Source: Rhodospirillales bacterium RIFCSPLOWO2_12_FULL_67_15
GTDB taxonomy: Bacteria > Pseudomonadota > Alphaproteobacteria > Rhodospirillales > 2-12-FULL-67-15
DNA: 7,131 nucleotides
Reading direction: 5' to 3'
Assembly (NCBI GenBank): GCA_001830475.1
Contig: MIAC01000208.1
Span: 319 to 7,449, forward strand
Shown here: positions 1 through 4,083 of the stretch, piece after piece
Numbering within the stretch: position 1 is the first letter of the stretch
Layout: every line of letters starts with the position of its first letter
Translations under genes and position numbers: made by a program
Notes under the pieces: generated by a model
Databases searched by the model: none
The model's input: only the letters and a program-made list of their open reading frames with translations
What the model was told of the DNA's origin: nothing

Positions 1-407
1 TCGTTATTCCCGAAGCGACCAGCGACAAAATCGCGAAGTTCATCCGCGCGCTGCCGGCGCAAGCGTTGACCGTCAGCCATTGGACGCGGGTCGAGTTCTC
101 CGCCCTGCTCGGCCGCGAAGTCCGCGGGGGCGGACTGAACGCCGAGGCGGCCCGGCGCGCCGACGCCCGGTTCGAGGTCATGTTGGACGAGTCCTTCGCC
201 ATTCTTCTGCCGAATGCCGGCGACTTCGATCTCGCCAGGAAATATCTCGGCAACCCCGCAACCGGCCTCGGGGCCGGCGCCGCCCTGCACTTGGCGATCG
301 GCAAGAACCGCCGCGCCAAGGCCATCTACAGCCTCGACCGGACGCTGCTCGAGGCCGGCAAGCTCCTCGGGCTTCCCGTGCGCGCCGGGATTCGCATCGC
401 CGGGTGA
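1..407 (+). CDS. VapC-type PIN-domain toxin (5'-truncated by window edge)
   Basis: The reading frame is open from the first complete codon at base 3 to TGA at 405-407, giving 134 visible residues. By comparison with the usual length of about 140-150 residues, only the first dozen or so residues, including the first catalytic Asp, lie outside the window. Family features seen are SHWTRVEF with its conserved Glu (codon 93-95), the GALHLA-like region (AALHLAI) and the C-terminal SLDR plus LLGLPV typical of VapC. PIN toxins are Mg-dependent ribonucleases that cleave tRNA or rRNA and are held inactive by a VapB antitoxin, normally encoded immediately upstream and so not visible here. Oddity: the family usually has Asp in G-D-A-L-H-L-A, but here the codon at 279-281 is GCC (Ala), so one acidic metal ligand seems lost and the toxin may be weak or inactive. 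The family is fairly certain; activity is doubtful. Confidence 0.8.
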   Translation, partial: VIPEATSDKIAKFIRALPAQALTVSHWTRVEFSALLGREVRGGGLNAEAARRADARFEVMLDESFAILLPNAGDFDLARKYLGNPATGLGAGAALHLAIGKNRRAKAIYSLDRTLLEAGKLLGLPVRAGIRIAG

Positions 408-437
408 GAGGGGCGGCTCGATCCGACGCGGCGGCGG

Positions 438-465
438 TCCCGGGGCGGGTTCCGGGGGTTATTTT
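438..465 (+). terminator. Possible weak intrinsic terminator after the toxin gene
   Basis: CCCGG at 439-443 can pair with CCGGG at 452-456 and is followed by GGTTATTTT. The stem is only five perfect pairs and the T-run is interrupted, so this is a weak candidate. Its place, 31 bases after the toxin stop, is suitable. Confidence 0.25.
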
Positions 466-491
466 CCGCACCGCGCGGGACACGATTCGAG

Positions 492-660
492 AGCTTTGCG
501 TAATCGCAGACGTCATGCGCCCCCCCGGGCTCTTCGACCCGGGGGTTGACCCGCGCATCCACGACTTTTGCATCTCGGCGACGAAAAAAGCCGTGGATGG
601 CCGGGTCTCGCCGCGATCCGCGGCGGCCCGGCCATGACGGTTTGGGTGTTTCGCAAAGCT
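492..660. repeat. Nested imperfect palindrome (REP/MITE-like extragenic element)
   Basis: The outer arms AGCTTTGCG (492-500) and CGCAAAGCT (652-660) are perfect 9-bp inverted repeats. Inside them CGTCATG (511-517) matches CATGACG (633-639) about nearly the same centre. Further in, CATCCACG (556-563) pairs with CGTGGATG (592-599), extended by CTTTT/AAAAG across one mismatch. Two local hairpins also exist: CCCCCGGG/CCCGGGGG (522-529/538-545) and ATGGCCGGG/CCCGGCCAT (597-605/627-635), the latter enclosing GCCGCG/CGCGGC (610-615/619-624). The near-common centre suggests one folded unit rather than chance. Palindromes of the ATGGCCGGG kind recall extragenic repeats of alphaproteobacteria. There is no room for a transposase, so a non-autonomous element is the most that could be claimed. 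Confidence 0.55.
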
Positions 661-672
661 TTCGTTTGCGTA

Positions 673-701
673 TTGACAATATTCCTATGATAGGGTATAG
701 T
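673..701 (+). promoter_or_regulatory. Near-perfect sigma-70 promoter
   Basis: TTGACA (673-678) is followed after exactly 17 bases by TATAGT (696-701), matching the housekeeping consensus at 11 of 12 positions. Transcription would start near base 708 and run rightward, towards the 3' end of the oppositely oriented aminotransferase gene. No obvious gene lies downstream, so the product is unclear (see findings). Such a strong match is unusual in GC-rich DNA. Confidence 0.65.
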
Positions 702-781
702 TTCAGACAAAACGATTCGGGTGTTCTTGGACAAGTGAATCGGAGGAAACGCGCCTTCGCGGGCCGCAGGGCGCGAAAATG

Positions 782-797
782 TTTACAAATGCTTACA
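782..797. promoter_or_regulatory. TTTACA/CTTACA direct repeat, possible response-regulator site
   Basis: TTTACA (782-787) and CTTACA (792-797) recur with a 10-bp period. On the minus strand this reads GTAAG-N5-GTAAA, like the tandem half-sites bound by OmpR/PhoB-family regulators (the CpxR box is GTAAA-N5-GTAAA). It lies some 75 bases downstream of the strong promoter start, where a bound protein could act as a roadblock. The assignment is tentative. Confidence 0.3.
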
Positions 798-844
798 TAA
801 ATAGGGCTGTTTCGAGCGATATCAATGCGTTAGGCCCGTTTTAC

Positions 845-888
845 CCGGTGCACCTCCGGTGCGCTCCCGGTGCATGTCCGGTGCAAGC
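845..888. repeat. Four tandem 11-bp repeats with CCGGTGC core
   Basis: CCGGTGC occurs at 845-851, 856-862, 867-873 and 878-884, an exact 11-bp period. The four units are CCGGTGCACCT, CCGGTGCGCTC, CCGGTGCATGT and CCGGTGCAAGC, so the 7-base core is kept while the last four bases vary. Eleven bp is not a codon multiple and is close to one helical turn. The array begins 30 bases beyond the stop of the minus-strand aminotransferase gene. Confidence 0.8.
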
Positions 889-917
889 CCGTTCCCGCCC
901 GCATCGGTCTCCGCCCC

Positions 918-1766
918 TCACGAAGCCTCGGCCATCTGGAGGTAGAGCTTGCGGAGTTCCTTCGTCAGCGGGCCCGGCTTGCCGTCGCCGACCGGATGGC
1001 CGTCGATCGCCACGACCGGCGTCACCAGGGAAGACGCGCTGGTCAAAAACGCCTCGGCGGCGCCCAAGGCCTCGGCGACCGCGAACGGGCGCTCCTCGAA
1101 TCGAAGCCCGTGCCGCTCGGCGAGCTTCAACACCGCGCTCCGGGTGATGCCGGGCAAGACCGCGGTCGAAAGCGGGCGGGTCACGATCCGCCCGTCGGAA
1201 GCGATGATGAAGGCGGTCGAGGACGCGCCTTCGGTGACATAACCGTCCTCGACCATCCACGCTTCGGCGACTCCGGCCGCGCGCGCGGCCTGCTTGGCGA
1301 GCACTTGCGCCAAGAGCGCGACCGACTTGATGTCGCGGCGCTTCCAGCGCAGGTCGGGGACGGTGACGACGGCGACGCCGGTGGTGGCGGCGGGCGGATC
1401 GCGCAATTCCTTCGCCTGGGGGAACATCGCCACGGTCGGGCGCAAATCGGTCGGGCAGAGGAAATCGCGCTCGAAGACGCCGCGGGTCACCTCGATGTAG
1501 ACGAGACCGTCGCCGAGGCCGTTGCGGCGAATCAGGTCGTATTGCAGGCGCGTCCATTCCATATCGGTGTGGGGATTGGCGATGCCGATTTCCTCGAGCG
1601 AGCGCTCGAGCCTCGCGAGATGGGGCGCGTTGTCGATCAGGCGGCCGCCGAGCACGGCGGTGACCTCGTAGATGCCGTCGCCGAAAAGAAAGCCGCGGTC
1701 CATGACCGGGATTTGGGCTTGGTCGAGCGGGACGAAATCGCCGTTGAGATAGACCAGGCGGGGCAT
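918..1766 (-). CDS. dat: Class IV PLP aminotransferase, D-amino-acid transaminase type
   Basis: The 282-residue protein has the full fold-type IV pattern: N-terminal YLNGDFVP and MDRGFLFGDGIYE (residues 22-34), VYIEVTRG (89-96), the catalytic PLP-binding Lys147 in RDIKS, Glu179 in VTEG that contacts the pyridine nitrogen, and LPGITR (204-209) for phosphate binding. Such enzymes exchange the amino group between D-alanine, D-glutamate and their 2-oxo acids, feeding peptidoglycan precursors in the cytoplasm. The start ATG follows an AAGGAAG some distance upstream and gives the canonical N-terminus. It lies 41 bases behind the alanine dehydrogenase gene in the same orientation, so co-transcription is likely. 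Oddity: the R-x-H substrate-carboxylate trap of Bacillus D-amino-acid transaminase reads R100-D-F102 here. The substrate range may differ; a branched-chain or 4-amino-4-deoxychorismate lyase relative is a less likely alternative. Confidence 0.88.
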   Translation of the reverse strand: MPRLVYLNGDFVPLDQAQIPVMDRGFLFGDGIYEVTAVLGGRLIDNAPHLARLERSLEEIGIANPHTDMEWTRLQYDLIRRNGLGDGLVYIEVTRGVFERDFLCPTDLRPTVAMFPQAKELRDPPAATTGVAVVTVPDLRWKRRDIKSVALLAQVLAKQAARAAGVAEAWMVEDGYVTEGASSTAFIIASDGRIVTRPLSTAVLPGITRSAVLKLAERHGLRFEERPFAVAEALGAAEAFLTSASSLVTPVVAIDGHPVGDGKPGPLTKELRKLYLQMAEAS

Positions 1767-1807
1767 GGCGGCTCGCTTCTTCCTTGGGGGGCGGGGACGG
1801 GGCGGGG

Positions 1808-2926
1808 TCACGCGGCGATGGCGCGCGCGGCCTCGACGTAATCGAGCCCGAGCGCCTCGGCGACCGCGGCGTGCGTGATCCGGCCGCGATGGACGTTGAG
1901 GCCGGCGAGGAGATGGCGGTCCTCGGCAAGGGCGCGGGTCACGCCCTTGCCGGCGAGCGCGAGAACGAAAGGCAGGGTCGCGTTGTTGAGGGCGAAGGTC
2001 GAGGTGCGCGGGACCGCGCCCGGCATGTTGGCGACGGCGTAATGAACGATGCCGTCGACCAGATAGGTCGGGTGCTCGTGGGTGGTCGGCCGGCTGGTCT
2101 CGAAGCAGCCGCCCTGGTCGATCGAGATGTCGACCAGAACCGAGCCCTGGCGCATGCGCCCTACCATCGCGGCGGTGACCAGGCGGGGCGCGGCGGCGCC
2201 GGGAACGAGCACCGCGCCGATGACGAGATCGGCTTCGAGCACGTGCCGCTCGACCGCTTCCCGGGTCGAGAACACGGTCGCGAGCTTGGAGCCGAACTGG
2301 AGATCGAGCTCGTAGAGGCGCCGGAGCGACTTGTCGACAACGACGACGGCGGCCTCGACGCCCATGGCGACGCGCGCGGCGTTGGTGCCGGCGATGCCGC
2401 CGCCCAGGATCACGACCTTGGCCGCCGGCACGCCGGGAACGCCGCCGAGGAGCACGCCTTGCCCGCCTTGGCGCTTTTCGAGGCAATGGGCGCCGACCTG
2501 GATCGACATCCGGCCCGCGACCTCGCTCATGGGCGCGAGCAGCGGCAGTCCGCCGCGGTCGTCGGTCACCGTCTCGTAGGCGATCGCGGTGCAGCCGGAC
2601 GCGACCAGGCCCCGGGCCTGGGCCGGGTCCGGGGCGAGATGAAGATAAGCGAACAAGGTGTGGCGCGCACCCAGGCGGGCGATCTCGGCCGGCTGCGGCT
2701 CCTTGACCTTGACGATCAGGTCGGCGGCGGCGAAGACCTCGTCGGCGCCCGGAGCAATGCCCGCGCCCGCCTGGCGGTAGGCGTCGTCGGCGATGCCGAT
2801 GCCCAAACCCGCTCCGGCCTCGACCAGGACCGAATGGCCGTGGTGGACGAGTTCGCGCACGCTCGCGGGAACGAGTCCGACGCGGTTTTCGTCGATCTTG
2901 ATTTCCTTAGGCGTGCCGATGCGCAT
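1808..2926 (-). CDS. ald: Alanine dehydrogenase (NAD-dependent)
   Basis: This enzyme interconverts L-alanine with pyruvate, ammonia and NADH in the cytoplasm (EC 1.4.1.1). The 372-residue product has the family's usual length. Key residues fall at the positions known from the Mycobacterium tuberculosis enzyme: Arg15 in ENRVGL, Lys75 in KVKEP, His96 in YLHLA and Asp270 in DISIDQGG. The Rossmann loop LGGGIAG lies at 174-180, with an acidic Asp198 after the second strand for NAD, and NMPGAVP is at 300-306. I chose the ATG at 2926 because GGGAG stands six bases before it and the protein then begins MRIGTPKEIK as in the family. An upstream in-frame ATG at 2947 would add seven residues but lies within the likely promoter. 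The aminotransferase gene follows. Confidence 0.96.
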   Translation of the reverse strand: MRIGTPKEIKIDENRVGLVPASVRELVHHGHSVLVEAGAGLGIGIADDAYRQAGAGIAPGADEVFAAADLIVKVKEPQPAEIARLGARHTLFAYLHLAPDPAQARGLVASGCTAIAYETVTDDRGGLPLLAPMSEVAGRMSIQVGAHCLEKRQGGQGVLLGGVPGVPAAKVVILGGGIAGTNAARVAMGVEAAVVVVDKSLRRLYELDLQFGSKLATVFSTREAVERHVLEADLVIGAVLVPGAAAPRLVTAAMVGRMRQGSVLVDISIDQGGCFETSRPTTHEHPTYLVDGIVHYAVANMPGAVPRTSTFALNNATLPFVLALAGKGVTRALAEDRHLLAGLNVHRGRITHAAVAEALGLDYVEAARAIAA

Positions 2927-2948
2927 GGGCCGCTCCCGATCTTGCATA

Positions 2949-2978
2949 AATGTACGTGGACGCTACCCTGGACCGCAA
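2949..2978 (-). promoter_or_regulatory. Candidate promoter for ald
   Basis: On the minus strand TTGCGG (2973-2978) and TACATT (2949-2954) are separated by 18 bases. Each matches the sigma-70 consensus at four of six positions. A start near 2942 would give a short leader holding the GGGAG ribosome site of ald. This is a modest match in a 73-bp divergent gap. Confidence 0.3.
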
Positions 2979-2999
2979 GCCGATGGGCGCTCAGACCGC

Positions 3000-3185
3000 A
3001 TGACCGAAGCTCTCGTCTTTCTCGCCGTCGCCGTGGCGCTCTATTGGCTTTCGGACCGGATTCTGCTCCGGATCGAGGCCGCTCGCGGCGCGCCGTTCGA
3101 GAGCCGCACCCTGATCTTCTTCGCGATTCTGCTGACGCTAGCGCTCGCGAGTTTCTGGGCGCTCGGACGCCTGTTCCCGCCCTGA
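3000..3185 (+). CDS. Small two-helix membrane protein, function unknown
   Basis: The 61-residue product shows two hydrophobic stretches, residues 4-17 (possibly extending to about 24) and 38-57. They are joined by a charged loop containing RIEAARGAPFESR. The codon use matches the neighbouring genes and the two-helix layout is coherent, so I take it as real. No clear Shine-Dalgarno sequence precedes the ATG, which sits 73 bases from the divergently read alanine dehydrogenase start. Small proteins of this layout occur near respiratory genes in alphaproteobacteria as I recall, but I cannot name a family. It precedes the heme-copper operon by 154 bases and faces the same way, so it might be an accessory or assembly factor. 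The FNR-type box between them suggests the operon also has its own promoter. Confidence 0.7.
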   Translation: MTEALVFLAVAVALYWLSDRILLRIEAARGAPFESRTLIFFAILLTLALASFWALGRLFPP

Positions 3186-3196
3186 CCGAAAAGTCA

Positions 3197-3214
3197 AAGC
3201 GATTTCAATCGCTT
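3197..3214. promoter_or_regulatory. 18-bp perfect palindrome
   Basis: AAGCGATT (3197-3204) and AATCGCTT (3207-3214) are perfect 8-bp arms around TC. It could be a dimeric-regulator operator or a small hairpin. No T-run follows, so it is not a good terminator for the upstream small gene. Its end is seven bases from the FNR-type box. Confidence 0.45.
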
Positions 3215-3221
3215 ATAGAAT

Positions 3222-3235
3222 TTGACGGGGGTCAA
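3222..3235. promoter_or_regulatory. FNR/FixK/NnrR-type binding box
   Basis: TTGAC-GGGG-GTCAA is a perfect palindrome fitting the CRP/FNR-family consensus TTGA-N6-TCAA used by FNR, FixK and the NO-responsive Dnr/NnrR regulators. It lies 104 bases before the first gene of the heme-copper operon. A class II activated start would fall near 3270, though no good -10 hexamer is evident there. The site implies control by low oxygen or nitric oxide. Confidence 0.65.
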
Positions 3236-3339
3236 GGCGGGCGCGGGGCGGCTTGTGCGAGGGTCGGACGGCATGCAGGCGTCCGGACCTGCGCGGGTTC
3301 GCGCGGGCGGCGTCCTTGGCAACACAAGGGAGACCCACG

Positions 3340-3516
3340 ATGGCCGAAACACCTTCCGGCGGTCCGGCCGGCGATCCGCAAGGCGAGCGGTTGCCGCCGA
3401 TGCAGCTTCTTCTCGACAATCCGTTCCTGCTTTTGTTCATCGGCGTCGCGGTGCCGGCGGTCCTCTACACGATCTGGGGCGTGATGGAAGTCGCCCAGAT
3501 TCCGGTCGCCCAGTAG
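3340..3516 (+). CDS. Small single-helix subunit, cytochrome oxidase IIa-like
   Basis: The 58-residue protein has a polar, Pro/Gly-rich N-terminus (1-20), then one hydrophobic helix from about 27 to 46 and a short tail. AAGGGAG (3326-3332) stands seven bases before the ATG, an excellent ribosome site. It is the first gene of the respiratory operon, ending 12 bases before the CuA subunit gene. B-family oxidases such as Thermus ba3 have a one-helix subunit IIa, and position, size and topology suggest a similar structural role here. There is no motif that proves this; a small assembly factor is an alternative. Confidence 0.72.
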   Translation: MAETPSGGPAGDPQGERLPPMQLLLDNPFLLLFIGVAVPAVLYTIWGVMEVAQIPVAQ

Positions 3517-3528
3517 CGGAGACCGGCC

Positions 3529-4074
3529 ATGGCAATCACCCCTCCGGAAAACCGACTTTGGTGGAACGAGCCCCTGCACCGGATGGAGATCGTGTGGATC
3601 ACGATCGCCTTCCTGTGGGGCGTCGTCATGTTCCTGACGATGGTCTATTGGCACATCGCCGGGCAGCAGAACCTTTCCAACGAGGCCTACCGCGTCAAGC
3701 CCGACGCCTTCGCCGCCAAGGCCGAGGCGATGGTCGCGCGCTACAAGGTGCGCGAGGAAGGCGACTCCAAGATCCCCGTGGTCCGTCCGCCCGCGGGCGG
3801 CGACGCCTATCTGATCGCCAGGCTGTGGGAATGGTGGCCGATCCTCGAGTTGGAGAAAGGCCAGAGCTACCGGCTGCATTTGTCCTCGATGGACTGGCTG
3901 CACGGGTTCTCGCTCCAGCCCACCAACATCAACATCCAGGTCCATCCCAACTACGAGATGGTGCTGACGGTGACGCCGACCCAGTCGGGCGAATTCGCCG
4001 TCGTCTGCAACGAGTTCTGCGGCATCGGGCATCACAACATGCTCGGGCGCATCTACGTGGTTGACCGGAAATAG
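3529..4074 (+). CDS. Heme-copper reductase subunit II with CuA centre
   Basis: The 181-residue protein has one N-terminal membrane helix (about 20-42) and a periplasmic cupredoxin domain. All CuA ligands are visible: His125 in DWLHGF, then Cys160, Glu162 (backbone), Cys164, His168 and Met171 in CNEFCGIGHHNM. The domain therefore accepts electrons from a soluble or membrane-bound donor and passes them to subunit I. A short protein with a single helix resembles subunit II of B-family (ba3-type) enzymes rather than the two-helix subunit of mitochondrial-type oxidases. GGAG (3518-3521) lies seven bases before the ATG. It sits 9 bases upstream of the subunit I gene, in the order small protein, II, I, SCO. 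If subunit I is a nitric oxide reductase, this is the NorS-like partner. Confidence 0.95.
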   Translation: MAITPPENRLWWNEPLHRMEIVWITIAFLWGVVMFLTMVYWHIAGQQNLSNEAYRVKPDAFAAKAEAMVARYKVREEGDSKIPVVRPPAGGDAYLIARLWEWWPILELEKGQSYRLHLSSMDWLHGFSLQPTNINIQVHPNYEMVLTVTPTQSGEFAVVCNEFCGIGHHNMLGRIYVVDRK

Positions 4075-4083
4075 GGGGCGAAC

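Larger units (their letters stand above)
408..917. other. 510-bp intergenic region rich in palindromes, promoter and repeats
   Basis: No convincing protein gene lies here. The translations available are Arg/Pro-rich, as expected of non-coding high-GC DNA. In order it contains a weak hairpin followed by a T-rich tail after the toxin gene (438-465), a nested imperfect palindrome (492-660), a strong plus-strand promoter (673-701), a leader with GGAGG at 742-746, a hairpin at 750-775 and an ATG at 779, a TTTACA direct repeat (782-797) and a four-copy 11-bp repeat (845-888). The stretch from about 640 to 845 is clearly more AT-rich than the rest of the window. That suggests a regulatory or recently acquired segment, or the remains of a gene start. 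Confidence 0.7.

Noticed and set aside
721..738. Possible five-codon leader peptide (GTG TTC TTG GAC AAG TGA) after the strong promoter
   Set aside because: There is no ribosome site before it, and no run of regulatory codons or attenuator pair follows.
779..1147. A 122-codon protein gene from ATG 779
   Set aside because: Apart from the interesting leader, most of it is antisense to the aminotransferase and turns Arg/Pro-rich after about 30 codons, so I do not call it a gene; it is kept as a question in the findings.
870..1841. A 323-codon plus-strand open frame antisense to the aminotransferase
   Set aside because: It is the complement of a gene with a catalytic Lys and complete fold-type IV motifs; its own sequence shows no recognisable domain.
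3182..3197. A second FNR-like site, CTGAC...GTCAA
   Set aside because: The half-sites are six bases apart instead of four and the left half overlaps the stop of the small membrane protein gene, so the fit is poor.
1784..3484. A 566-codon plus-strand open frame across ald and beyond
   Set aside because: It is antisense to alanine dehydrogenase, which has all active-site residues in place. The composition is Gly/Arg/Asp-rich and motif-free.
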